Part shown: piece after piece, positions 9,255 through 17,927 of the stretch
Numbering within the stretch: position 1 is the first letter of the stretch
Layout of the letters: each line of letters begins with the position of its first letter
NCBI RefSeq assembly: GCF_013177735.1
Contig: NZ_WOEZ01000232.1
Location: 1-38,537 of the forward strand
DNA length: 38,537 nt
DNA from: Paraburkholderia elongata
GTDB lineage: Bacteria; Pseudomonadota; Gammaproteobacteria; Burkholderiales; Burkholderiaceae
Reading direction: 5' to 3'
Translations under genes and position numbers: made by a program
Notes under the pieces: model-generated
Database searches by the model: none
The model's input: the letters and a program-made list of their open reading frames with translations, nothing else
Told to the model about the DNA's origin: nothing

Positions 9255-9317
9255 GACAAGAGCGTAACGGGCACCAACAACCATCAAACGACCACCAACG
9301 AGAGCCGCAACCCAACT

Positions 9318-9998
9318 ATGATCACACGCCTCATTCTGCAAACGGTGGTCTGGCTGGCATGCACGGGCGCGCTGTTGTTCGGCGCCGCGGGCACGCTCGC
9401 GTGGCCTGCGGGGTGGTGGTATCTGATCGAGACCGGCGGGCTGAGTTTATGGGTCGGTTTCTGGCTGGCGCGCCACGATCCCGGTCTGCTTGCCGAGCGT
9501 CTCGCGCCGATCGTTCAGGCGCAACAAAGCCGCTGGGACCGCTTCTTCATGGTGGGCGTGGCGGTGATGTGGTGCGCCTGGCTCGTCCTGATGGCTCTCG
9601 ACGCAATGCGCTATCGCTGGTCTGCGCCGTTGCCGGTTTGGCTGGTGAGCCTTGGCTCGCTCTGCATCTTCCTCTGTATTGTCATGTGCCTGATCGTCTT
9701 CCGGGCCAATAGTTATGCCGCGCCTGTCGTGAAGATCCAGGCAAGCCGCGGTCATAAAGTCATCGACACCGGCCCGTATGCCCACGTCCGTCATCCGATG
9801 TACTCGGCCGCGTTGCTGTTGTTCGTCGGCACGCCGTTACTGCTCGGCTCGTGGTGGGGTCTTGCCTGCGTGCCGTTGCTGGTGATCGGTATCGGCTGGC
9901 GCGCGGTACGCGAGGAGCGCGTACTGGCAGAACAACTCGACGGCTATATCGACTACACCTCGCGCGTGCGTTACCGCTTCGTGCCGTTCATCTGGTAG
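9318..9998 (+). CDS. Isoprenylcysteine carboxyl methyltransferase-family membrane protein
   Basis: 226 residues with about five hydrophobic segments. The C-terminal half carries the family hallmark GPYAHVRHPMYSAALLLFVG and a following REERVLAEQ segment; the RHP and paired Glu residues form the S-adenosylmethionine site in ICMT/PEMT relatives. A SAM-dependent methyltransferase in the inner membrane is the likely role; the bacterial substrate is unknown. It probably shares a transcript with the N-acetyltransferase gene upstream. Two small hairpins follow the stop codon. Confidence 0.85.
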   Translation: MITRLILQTVVWLACTGALLFGAAGTLAWPAGWWYLIETGGLSLWVGFWLARHDPGLLAERLAPIVQAQQSRWDRFFMVGVAVMWCAWLVLMALDAMRYRWSAPLPVWLVSLGSLCIFLCIVMCLIVFRANSYAAPVVKIQASRGHKVIDTGPYAHVRHPMYSAALLLFVGTPLLLGSWWGLACVPLLVIGIGWRAVREERVLAEQLDGYIDYTSRVRYRFVPFIW

Positions 9999-10018
9999 GG
10001 CGCGCAATGCGCCAACTC

Positions 10019-10036
10019 GAAGCGCGTCAGCGCTTC
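10019..10036 (+). terminator. Small hairpin after the methyltransferase gene
   Basis: GAAGCGC-GTCA-GCGCTTC, a perfect 7-bp stem, follows a shorter GGCGC/GCGCC hairpin immediately after the stop at 9998. No T-run follows. A weak terminator is possible. Confidence 0.4.
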
Positions 10037-10047
10037 AGGCACCAACC

Positions 10048-10057
10048 TGTCTAGACA
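10048..10057 (+). promoter_or_regulatory. Palindrome TGTCTAGACA, possible distal operator
   Basis: A perfect 10-base palindrome in the 291-base gap before the transporter operon. It shares TGTCTA with the TTGTCTATACAA element 172 bases downstream, so both could bind one GntR/HutC dimer. No binding evidence can be read from sequence alone. Confidence 0.45.
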
Positions 10058-10219
10058 AAGCACACCATTCTGGCGCACGCGGTCATGATCGGTGCGTCGT
10101 CTTTACGCTTTCAAAACTCCCTTAAAAGCCTTGTCGCGCGGTGGCTTATAGGGGCTTACCCGATGATCCCCGCAATTTCGAGCAAATCCTCTTGCGACGG
10201 CTTTTTGACTGATGCAGAC

Positions 10220-10231
10220 TTGTCTATACAA
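10220..10231 (+). promoter_or_regulatory. HutC-like operator TTGTCTATACAA overlapping the transporter promoter
   Basis: TTGTCTATACAA is near-palindromic and resembles HutC operators of the TTGTATAGACAA type (its reverse complement is exactly that). A plausible -35 TTGACT lies at 10205-10210 and a -10-like TACAAA at 10227-10232, so a bound repressor would cover the -10. The GTG start of the binding protein is 58 bases further on. The nearby HutC-type regulator at 15488 is the obvious candidate; this is inference. Confidence 0.55.
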
Positions 10232-10289
10232 ATTAAGTGACGGTTAAAAAATCCAGCTCGACGGTTTCCTCAATCCAAGGAGTTTCGAC

Positions 10290-11150
10290 GTGAAAGTGAA
10301 GCGCACGACGTTAGCAAAAGCATTGATGGGCGCCGTTCTCGGCGCCGCGACGATTTTCGCGGCACCGGTGCAGGCTAAAGACTGGAAGACGGTGACGATC
10401 GCGCTGGAAGGCGGTTACGCACCATGGAACCTGACCTTGCCGGGCGGCAAGCTGGGCGGCTTCGAACCTGAGCTGGTCGCCAATCTGTGCGAGCGCATCA
10501 AGCTGCAGTGCAACCTCGTGGCGCAAGACTGGGACGGCATGATCCCCGGTCTGCAAGCGGGCAAGTTCGACGTTCTGATGGACGCGATCTCGATCACCCC
10601 GGAGCGCGAAAAAATCATCGCGTTCTCGAAACCGTACGCCGCCACGCCTGCCACGTTCGCCGTGACTGACGCGAAAGTGCTGCCCAAGGCCGTGCCGACC
10701 GCAGGCGTCGTCAAGCTGTCGGGTGATCCGAAAACCGATCAACCCACAGTCGACGCTTTGCGCAAGCAGCTGAAGGGCAAGACCATCGGCATTCAGTCGG
10801 GCACGGTCTACACCAAGTTCATCAACGACGGCTTCAAGGACGTCGCCACGATCCGCGTCTACAAAACCTCGCCTGAGCGCGACCTCGATCTGGCCAACGG
10901 CCGTATCGACGCCTCGTTCGACGACGTGACCTACTACGCCGCCAACATCGACAAGAAAGAGACCGCGTCGATCGTCATGGCCGGCCCGAAGATCGGCGGC
11001 CCGATCTGGGGTCCGGGTGAAGGCCTCGCGTTCCGCAAGCAGGACGCCGACCTGAAAGCGAAGTTCGATACCGCGATCAGTGCTGCGCTTGCCGATGGCA
11101 CTGTCAAGAAACTCTCCGCCAAGTGGTTCAAGACCGACGTCACGCCTTGA
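10290..11150 (+). CDS. Polar amino-acid ABC transporter substrate-binding protein (HisJ/NocT-like)
   Basis: 286 residues with a signal peptide ending AAPVQA (about residue 29). The mature part has the family pattern ALEGGYAPWNLT, GGFEPELVANLCERI, QDWDGMIPGLQAGKFDVLMDAISITPERE, the cluster 3 SBP fold used for basic amino acids and opines. The start is a GTG at 10290 preceded by AAGGAG at good spacing; no better ATG exists upstream. First gene of an operon with two permeases, an ATPase and the lyase homologue. The substrate is therefore probably the lyase substrate. Expression is likely controlled by the HutC-like operator upstream. Confidence 0.93.
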   Translation: MKVKRTTLAKALMGAVLGAATIFAAPVQAKDWKTVTIALEGGYAPWNLTLPGGKLGGFEPELVANLCERIKLQCNLVAQDWDGMIPGLQAGKFDVLMDAISITPEREKIIAFSKPYAATPATFAVTDAKVLPKAVPTAGVVKLSGDPKTDQPTVDALRKQLKGKTIGIQSGTVYTKFINDGFKDVATIRVYKTSPERDLDLANGRIDASFDDVTYYAANIDKKETASIVMAGPKIGGPIWGPGEGLAFRKQDADLKAKFDTAISAALADGTVKKLSAKWFKTDVTP

Positions 11151-11173
11151 TTCGCCTAAGCATTCCGCTGTAG

Positions 11174-11204
11174 CGGTCTGCGCGGTGTCACGCCGCGCAG
11201 ACCG
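11174..11204 (+). other. Stem-loop between binding protein and permease genes
   Basis: CGGTCTGCGCGG and CCGCGCAGACCG form a perfect 12-bp stem around a 7-base loop in the 91-base gap. No T-run follows. Hairpins at this place in ABC operons often protect the upstream message or reduce read-through, giving more binding protein than permease. Confidence 0.6.
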
Positions 11205-11241
11205 GCTGGTTCGATCCGCCGTTATGGATGAGGGATAGGGA

Positions 11242-11964
11242 ATGGCTCTGATAGAGATGCTCGGCTTCGGGCCGGAGGGCTGGGGCGGCGTGTTGCTGCT
11301 CGCGGCATTGATGACGGTCGCGCTCACGCTCGCAGCGCTCGCGGTGGGCGCCGTGTTCGGCGCACTGATCGCGGCGGCCAAGCTGTCGCGGTTTCGCACG
11401 CTGCGCGTGATCGGCGATGTGTACACCACTGTGTTTCGCGGCGTACCTGAACTGCTCGTCATCTATCTGTTCTATTTCGGCGGCTCGACGCTCGTGACCA
11501 CGATTGGTCAATGGTTCGGCGCGGACGGTTTTGTCGGCGTGCCGCCGTTCGTGATCGGCGCGCTCGCGGTCGGCATGATTTCCGGCGCGTATCAGGCCGA
11601 GGTGTATCGCTCGGCGGTGCTCGCGGTATCGCGTGGCGAACTCGAAGCGGCGCGTTCGATCGGCATGCCCACCATGACCATGGCGCGCCGCATCCTGATT
11701 CCGCAAGTGTTGCGTTTCGCCTTGCCGGGCATCGGCAACGTTTGGCAATTGAGCCTGAAAGACTCGGCGCTGATTTCCGTCACGGGGCTGGCCGAACTGT
11801 TGCGCGCCAGCCAGGTGGCGGCGGGTTCGACGCATCAGTACTTCACGTTCTTCGTGGTGGGTGGCGCGCTGTATCTGCTGATGACCAGCATCTCGAACCG
11901 GGTCTTCAACCGCGCCGAAGCGCGCGTGGGCCGATCCTTCAAGCGCAATTTCGCGCGCAACTGA
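11242..11964 (+). CDS. Amino-acid ABC transporter permease (HisQ-like)
   Basis: 240 residues with about five membrane segments and one BPD_transp_1 domain. YTTVFRGVPELLVIYLFYFGG is the conserved early motif of polar amino-acid permeases, and LEAARSIGMPTMTMARRILIPQ is the EAA loop that contacts the ATPase. The product should form a heterodimer with the next gene product. The stop is 15 bases before the following ATG, consistent with one transcript. Confidence 0.93.
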   Translation: MALIEMLGFGPEGWGGVLLLAALMTVALTLAALAVGAVFGALIAAAKLSRFRTLRVIGDVYTTVFRGVPELLVIYLFYFGGSTLVTTIGQWFGADGFVGVPPFVIGALAVGMISGAYQAEVYRSAVLAVSRGELEAARSIGMPTMTMARRILIPQVLRFALPGIGNVWQLSLKDSALISVTGLAELLRASQVAAGSTHQYFTFFVVGGALYLLMTSISNRVFNRAEARVGRSFKRNFARN

Positions 11965-11979
11965 CGAGGACTGGACATC

Positions 11980-12735
11980 ATGCATTTCGACTTCGATTTC
12001 CTGCTCGACACGCTGCGGCAACTGATCGCGGCTGTGCCGACCACACTCGGGCTGTTTTTCTGCTCGTTGATTCTCGGCGGCTTGCTCTCGCTCGTGATCG
12101 TCACGATGCGCGTGTCGCCGCACTGGCTGCCGAATCGCTTCGCGCGTGCATATATTCTCGTGTTCCGCGGCTCGCCGCTGCTGATCCAGATGTTCCTCGT
12201 CTACTACGGCATGGGCCAGTTCGGCGTGATTCGCGAAAGCTTCCTGTGGCCGGTGTTGCGCGAGCCGTACATGTGCGCGGTATTATCGTTGGCGCTGTGC
12301 ACCGCTGGATATACCGCCGAGATTATCCGCGGTGGTTTGATGGCCGTGCCGGTCGGTCAGATCGAAGCGGGTTATTCGATCGGCCTGTCGGGTTTCGCGC
12401 TGCTGCGCCGCGTGATCGGTCCGATTGCGTTGCGCCAGTGTTTGCCCGCGTATTCGACTGAGGCCGTGCTGCTCGTCAAATCCACCGCGCTCGCGAGTCT
12501 CGTCACCGTGTGGGAAGTGACCGGCGTCGCGCAGCAGATCATTCAGCAAACGTATCGCACCACTGAAGTATTCATCTGCGCCGCGTTGATCTATCTGTTC
12601 CTGAATTTTGTCATCGTGCGTTTGCTCGGTTTCCTCGAGACGCGCCTGTCGCGCCATCTGCGTGCGGCACCCGCGCAAAGCTCGCCGAGCCGGCCGGTTT
12701 CAACCACGACTGAAGCACGCCGCGCTACGCCCTGA
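11980..12735 (+). CDS. Amino-acid ABC transporter permease (HisM-like)
   Basis: 251 residues, one BPD_transp_1 domain. Family features are YILVFRGSPLLIQMFLVYYGMGQFG near the N-terminus and the EAA loop IEAGYSIGLSGFALLRRVIGP near residue 130. The C-terminal tail (SSPSRPVSTTTEARRATP) is low-complexity and probably cytoplasmic. It is the second transmembrane subunit of the importer; the ATPase gene begins 34 bases after its stop. Confidence 0.93.
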   Translation: MHFDFDFLLDTLRQLIAAVPTTLGLFFCSLILGGLLSLVIVTMRVSPHWLPNRFARAYILVFRGSPLLIQMFLVYYGMGQFGVIRESFLWPVLREPYMCAVLSLALCTAGYTAEIIRGGLMAVPVGQIEAGYSIGLSGFALLRRVIGPIALRQCLPAYSTEAVLLVKSTALASLVTVWEVTGVAQQIIQQTYRTTEVFICAALIYLFLNFVIVRLLGFLETRLSRHLRAAPAQSSPSRPVSTTTEARRATP

Positions 12736-12769
12736 ACGATCGCACATCTTGCAGAATCTGGAGAATCTC

Positions 12770-13561
12770 ATGAACGCTACGGCACCTGTTGCACTTTCGG
12801 TCAAGAACATCCATAAGTCGTTCGGCGACCACCACGTGCTCAAAGGCATTTCGCTCGACGCCCATCAAGGCGACGTGATTTCGATTCTCGGCGCGAGCGG
12901 CTCCGGCAAGAGCACTTTCCTGCGTTGCCTGAATCTGCTCGAAACGCCGGATGACGGCTCGGTGGCGCTCGGCGGCGAAGAGCTGAAAATGAAGCGGCGC
13001 GGCGACGGCAAGCTGCAGCCGAGCGACCGCCGCCAGGTGGACCGGGTGCGCTCGCAGCTCGGCATGGTGTTTCAGAACTTCAATCTGTGGTCGCATATGA
13101 CCGTGCTGGAAAATCTGATCGAAGGGCCAATGCGCGTACAAAAGCGCAGCCGCGCCGAATCGGTCGAAGAAGCGGAAGCGCTGCTCGCGAAAGTCGGTCT
13201 CGCGGAAAAGCGCGGTCACTATCCGGCACATTTGTCTGGCGGTCAGCAGCAGCGCGTGGCGATCGCGCGTGCTTTGGCGATGCATCCGAAGGTGATGCTG
13301 TTCGACGAACCGACCTCGGCGCTCGACCCCGAACTGGTCGGCGAAGTGCTGCGCGTGATGCGCTCGCTCGCCGAAGAAGGCCGTACGATGCTGGTTGTCA
13401 CGCACGAGATGGGGTTTGCGCGGCATGTGTCGAATCGTGTGATGTTCCTGCATCAAGGTCAGGTCGAAGCCGACGGTACACCAGACGAAGTGTTCGTCGA
13501 ATGCAAGTCGGACCGCTTCCGTCAATTCGTGTCGAGCCATCAGGATCGTACGACTAACTAA
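12770..13561 (+). CDS. Amino-acid ABC transporter ATP-binding protein (HisP-like)
   Basis: 263 residues. Walker A GASGSGKST spans residues 41-49; LSGGQQQR (signature), VMLFDEPTSALDP (Walker B with D-loop) and VVTHEMGFA (H-loop) all follow in order. The insertion between Walker A and the Q-loop (EELKMKRRGDGKLQPSDRRQ) is typical of the HisP/OccP branch. The ATG at 12770 is preceded by GGAG; an upstream in-frame extension has no family similarity. The lyase homologue starts 55 bases after the stop. Confidence 0.94.
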   Translation: MNATAPVALSVKNIHKSFGDHHVLKGISLDAHQGDVISILGASGSGKSTFLRCLNLLETPDDGSVALGGEELKMKRRGDGKLQPSDRRQVDRVRSQLGMVFQNFNLWSHMTVLENLIEGPMRVQKRSRAESVEEAEALLAKVGLAEKRGHYPAHLSGGQQQRVAIARALAMHPKVMLFDEPTSALDPELVGEVLRVMRSLAEEGRTMLVVTHEMGFARHVSNRVMFLHQGQVEADGTPDEVFVECKSDRFRQFVSSHQDRTTN

Positions 13562-13616
13562 TCGATCAGCATTGGCTGGTCACCCCTTTCGTCACTTCAC
13601 CGGGCAGAGCACTATC

Positions 13617-15260
13617 ATGGCCGTGATCCGTTCCGATCGTCCTCTCGACTGGGTTCAGGTGGCGGCCATCGCCGCTGGCGAACCGCTCGAGCTTTCCGTC
13701 GATGCCCGCTCGCGTATCGGGGCGGCGCGCGTGCTTGTCGAACAGATCGTCGAGCGCGGGATTCGCGCGTATGGCGTGAATACCGGCGTCGGCGCGTTGT
13801 GCGATGTGATCGTGTCGCCGGCCGAACAGCGCACGCTGTCGCGCAACATTCTGATGAGCCATGCGGTAGGCGTGGGCGCGCCGCTCGGTGTTGCCGAGAC
13901 GCGCGCGATCATGGCGGCAGCCGTCAACAATTTTGCGCACGGGCATTCGGGGATTCGCCTCGAAGTCGCGGATCAACTGGTCGCGTTGCTCAATGCCGAT
14001 TGCCTGCCGGAAGTGCCGGCGTTCGGCTCGGTCGGATATCTGAGCCATATGGCGCATATCGCGCTCGTCTGTATCGGCGAAGGACATGTGCGCTATCGCG
14101 GCGAACGCCTCAAAGGGCGTGACGCGTTGCAACTGCTCGGCCTCGAGCCGTTGGTGCTCGAAGCGAAAGAGGGTTTAAGCCTTATCAACGGCACGCCGTG
14201 CGTGACGGGTCTTGCCGCGTTGGCGCTGGCGCGCGCCGCACGTCTGCTCGACTGGACCGACGTGGTCGCCGCAATGAGCTTCGAGAATCTGCGCGGCCAG
14301 CTCGCGGCCTTCGATGAAGACTCGCTGGCGCTGCGCATTTCGCCGGGCCTGAACCTGGTCGGCGAACGCATGCGTACCGCGCTCGCCGATAGCGGCATTC
14401 TCGCCGCGGTGGTCGGCCAGCGTACGCAAGACCCGCTGAGCATGCGAACCATTCCGCACGTACATGGCGCCGCCCGCGACGTGCTCGCCGCGACCGCCGA
14501 CGTGGTCAATCGCGAACTCGCATCGATTACCGACAACCCGATCGTCGCCGGCACGCCGGAGGAACCACGCGTCTATTCGCAGGCGCACGCGGTGGGGGCT
14601 TCGATCGCACTGGCAATGGACAGCCTCGCCACAGCGATCGCGCAAGTCGCGGCGATGGCCGAGCGGCGCCTCGACCGCCTCGTCAATCCGCTCGTGAGCG
14701 GCTTGCCGGCATTTCTCGCGAAGCCGGGCGGCACCTGTTCCGGTTTCATGATCGCGCAGTACACGGCGGCCTCGCTGGTTGCGCAGAATCGTCGCCTCGC
14801 GATGCCCGCGAGTCTCGACGGCGGCATCACGTCCGGCCTCCAGGAGGACCACCTGTGCCATGCCACGCCCGCTGCGCTGAAAGCGCTGGAGATCGTCGAC
14901 AACGCCGGGCGCATCGTCGCGATCGAATTGCTGGCGGCGGCACAAGCCTACGATCTGCAAAGCATCGATGCATCGCGCGCACCGCACACCGACGCGCTTT
15001 GGCAACGCGTACGCCGCGTCGTGCCGACCTATCGCGACGACCGCCCGCTCGCGGACGACATGACGATCGCGTTTCGCATGATCGCCGATGGAAACCCGCC
15101 GCCGCTGCCAAACCCGGGTAATATTCGGCCCGGGCCGGACGCTTCAGTCAGCGGCATAGGTCTTTCCACATTGACGAGCGTGACGAGCGTTGCCGGCGTG
15201 GACAAGCTCGGCGCCGACCCGGCGGCCAATGATGGCCGGGCGGCTGCCCACGCAGGTTGA
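13617..15260 (+). CDS. MIO-less histidine ammonia-lyase homologue; candidate ergothionase-type betaine lyase
   Basis: 547 residues aligning along the HAL/PAL fold: AYGVNTG (catalytic Tyr52), GLSLINGTP (Asn191), TDNP, LQEDH and SGFMIAQYTAA. Canonical HutH has GSVG-ASG-DLAPLAH, where Ala-Ser-Gly cyclises into the MIO electrophile. Here GSVG (residues 137-140) runs straight into YLSHMAH, so exactly three residues are missing and the flanking match stays in register. QDPYSLR is also changed to QDPLSMR. MIO-dependent loss of ammonia is therefore not expected. Known MIO-less relatives are ergothionases, which expel trimethylamine from ergothioneine. The ATG at 13617 is chosen; a TTG 15 codons earlier is less likely. 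The last 40 or so residues extend past the usual fold. Confidence 0.88.
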   Translation: MAVIRSDRPLDWVQVAAIAAGEPLELSVDARSRIGAARVLVEQIVERGIRAYGVNTGVGALCDVIVSPAEQRTLSRNILMSHAVGVGAPLGVAETRAIMAAAVNNFAHGHSGIRLEVADQLVALLNADCLPEVPAFGSVGYLSHMAHIALVCIGEGHVRYRGERLKGRDALQLLGLEPLVLEAKEGLSLINGTPCVTGLAALALARAARLLDWTDVVAAMSFENLRGQLAAFDEDSLALRISPGLNLVGERMRTALADSGILAAVVGQRTQDPLSMRTIPHVHGAARDVLAATADVVNRELASITDNPIVAGTPEEPRVYSQAHAVGASIALAMDSLATAIAQVAAMAERRLDRLVNPLVSGLPAFLAKPGGTCSGFMIAQYTAASLVAQNRRLAMPASLDGGITSGLQEDHLCHATPAALKALEIVDNAGRIVAIELLAAAQAYDLQSIDASRAPHTDALWQRVRRVVPTYRDDRPLADDMTIAFRMIADGNPPPLPNPGNIRPGPDASVSGIGLSTLTSVTSVAGVDKLGADPAANDGRAAAHAG

Positions 15261-15261
15261 G

Positions 15262-15331
15262 GGACTCAGTTGCCGGGCTTATGTTGATGGACTCGAATTG
15301 CCGGACTGAATTGATGGACCTGAATTGATGG
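15262..15331 (+). repeat. Imperfect short direct repeats (GGACT..AATTG.(C/T)GG)
   Basis: Four degenerate copies of a 15-16 base unit start at 15262, 15289, 15303 and 15316: GGACTCAGTTGCCGG, GGACTCGAATTGCCGG, GGACTGAATTGATGG and GGACCTGAATTGATGG. The last three overlap by the GG. They begin one base after the lyase stop codon and do not code. Function unknown. Confidence 0.7.
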
Positions 15332-15356
15332 AGACAAAGCCGGTGAGCGGGCTTAC

Positions 15357-15374
15357 CCGCCGGTGAACCGGCGG
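15357..15374 (+). terminator. Perfect hairpin downstream of the lyase gene
   Basis: CCGCCGGT-GA-ACCGGCGG, an 8-bp perfect inverted repeat with a 2-base centre. It has no T-run. It could end the transporter-lyase transcript or serve as a protein site ahead of the regulator gene. Confidence 0.4.
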
Positions 15375-15381
15375 AATGTGC

Positions 15382-15477
15382 ACCACCCGTGTACCACCCG
15401 TGTACCACCCGCGTACCACCCGCGTACCACCCGCGTACCACCCGCGTACCACCCGCGTACCACCCGCGTACCACCCA
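15382..15477 (+). repeat. 11-bp tandem repeat (ACCACCCGCGT)n upstream of the regulator gene
   Basis: Eight complete 11-base units, the first two ACCACCCGTGT and the next six ACCACCCGCGT, then a partial ninth. The array ends 10 bases before the GTG start of the HutC-like regulator. The period is close to one helical turn, so each GTAC faces the same side of the DNA. Identical central units suggest recent slippage. Because 11 is not a multiple of three, copy-number change would alter the frame linking an upstream ATG (15376) to the regulator. Confidence 0.95.
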
Positions 15478-15487
15478 CGAGGTCGAC

Positions 15488-16249
15488 GTGAACACTATTA
15501 CAAACGCGCAAACCGCAGACACGCAGGACCCCCCTGGACGTACCCAGGAGACACCCGCCAAGGCGATGCCCGCCTATGAGCAGATCAAGCGCTACGTGAT
15601 CAGGCGCATCAGCGAAGGGGACTGGAAGCCGGGCGGCTTGATCCCATCCGAAACGGAGCTCGTCAAGGAATTCGGCGTTGCGCGCATGACGGTATCGCGC
15701 GCACTGCGCGAACTCACCACCGAACGCGTGCTAACGCGCGTGCAAGGTTCCGGTACGTTCGTCGCGCCGCAGCGCTACGAATCGACGGTGCTGGAAATCC
15801 GCAATATTGCCGACGAAATCGCCGCGCGCGGCCATCGCCATTCAGCGCGTGTACTGACGCTCGAACCGAGCGACGATCCGCACGCGCTCGAAGCGCTCGG
15901 CCTCGCCAGCGGCCCGGCGTTTCACTCGTGCATCGTGCACAGCGAAGAAGGCGAGCCGATTCAGTACGAAGATCGCTACGTCAATCCGAAGGTGTTTCCC
16001 GACTACCTGCAACAGGACTTCACCGTCGAGACGCCGAATCACTACATGGTGCGGCTCGCGCCGATCCAGCGCGCGGAGTTTCGCATCTATGCGCAGAAGC
16101 CCGACGCATATGTGCGGCGGCATCTGATGATGGATATCGGCGAACCCTGCTTGCAGCTATGGCGCCGCACATGGGTGGGTGAGGATGTGGCGACGTCGGT
16201 GCAGTTGTGGCATCCGGCATCGCGTTTTCATCTGGCGGGCAACGTGTGA
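15488..16249 (+). CDS. GntR-family regulator, HutC subfamily
   Basis: 253 residues. An N-terminal winged helix-turn-helix at about residues 27-95 (MPAYEQIKRYVIRRISEGDW, LIPSETELVKEFGVARMTVSRALRELTTERVLTRVQGSGTFVA) and a C-terminal UTRA ligand domain (PIQYEDRYVNPKVFPDYLQQDF). HutC relatives repress histidine-utilisation genes and respond to urocanate. The GTG at 15488 has GAGG at good spacing and follows the 11-bp repeat; an ATG at 15566 (MPAYEQ) is an alternative start. Placed just after the lyase homologue, it likely senses the lyase product (a urocanate-like compound). Confidence 0.92.
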   Translation: MNTITNAQTADTQDPPGRTQETPAKAMPAYEQIKRYVIRRISEGDWKPGGLIPSETELVKEFGVARMTVSRALRELTTERVLTRVQGSGTFVAPQRYESTVLEIRNIADEIAARGHRHSARVLTLEPSDDPHALEALGLASGPAFHSCIVHSEEGEPIQYEDRYVNPKVFPDYLQQDFTVETPNHYMVRLAPIQRAEFRIYAQKPDAYVRRHLMMDIGEPCLQLWRRTWVGEDVATSVQLWHPASRFHLAGNV

Positions 16250-16292
16250 GCGGCAAGGCGCGGGCGAGGGTGAGGGCACGGCGTGCGCGCCG

Positions 16293-17038
16293 CTAGCCCT
16301 GGCGCTGCGACAGATCCGGCGTGAACCGGCAACCCAGCCGATACCGCGAGCCCGGATGCACGAAACGCGCGAACGTGACCCCAACGCCGCTCGTCCATGT
16401 GCGGCGCATCAGCGTCAGGCACGGTTCGTCGGCGTGAATTTCCAATAACTCGGCTTCGGCGCGCGTCGGCAGGCCCGCGTCGACAACATGCTCGACGTCG
16501 TGCGCCGGGACGGTCTCGAACAGATACTCGGACGGCCTCGTCGTGGAGAAATCCTGCTTGAGGAAGTCAGGTGCCGTTGCCGGATTGACGTAGCGGTCTT
16601 CGAGCTGCACCGGCAAGCCATTCTCGCGATGCACGCAAATCACATGAAACACGGAAGCGCCAGGCGCGAGCCCTAACGCGTTCGACACCGTCACCGGCGC
16701 GGTTTCGCGTTGCGAGAGGACCGTGTCGTAGCTGTATTCGTGACCGCGCGAGCGGATCTCGTCGCCGATATGGGCGATCATCAGTAGTGTGGATTGCGGC
16801 TTGGTTTGCGCAACGAAGGTGCCGACGCCGGACACGCGGGTGACGAGGCCTTCATCGGCGAGTTCGCGCAGCGCGCGGTTCGCCGTCATGCGCGACACGC
16901 CTAACGCCGTGACCAGGTCCTGCTCGGACGGCAGACGGTCGCCCGCTTGCCGCGCGCCCGATTCGATGATCTGGCGGACGTGGTCTTTGACCTGTTCGTA
17001 GCGGGCGGCTGGTGCGTCGGTCGACACATGCGCGGTTT

Positions 17039-17042
<4 letters not shown>
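16293..17042 (-). CDS. Second GntR-family regulator, HutC subfamily
   Basis: 249 residues, same layout as the regulator that converges on it: HTH region RYEQVKDHVRQIIESGARQAGDRLPSEQDLVTALGVSRMTANRALRELADEGLVTRV, then a UTRA domain with LEDRYVNPATAPDFLKQDF. The two are paralogues but clearly diverged. Its ATG overlaps the TGA of the ATPase gene (ATGA, 17039-17042), so it is translated as the last gene of the second transporter operon. Autoregulated control through the GTATATAC sites near 20200-20377 is likely by analogy. Confidence 0.92.
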
Positions 17043-17908
<866 letters not shown>

Positions 17909-17927
17909 AAGGTGGTCCGGGTTCCGT

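Noticed and set aside
13617..15260. Naming the lyase homologue hutH (histidine ammonia-lyase)
   Set aside because: The ASG tripeptide needed for the MIO cofactor is missing and other active-site residues differ, so the name would be misleading.
15382..15477. CRISPR array
   Set aside because: Units are 11 bases and directly adjacent, without spacers, and no cas gene is present.
15376..15579. Small 67-codon frame starting at the ATG in front of the tandem repeat
   Set aside because: Translation is dominated by the repeat and then reads the regulator gene out of frame; kept only as a possible switch element.
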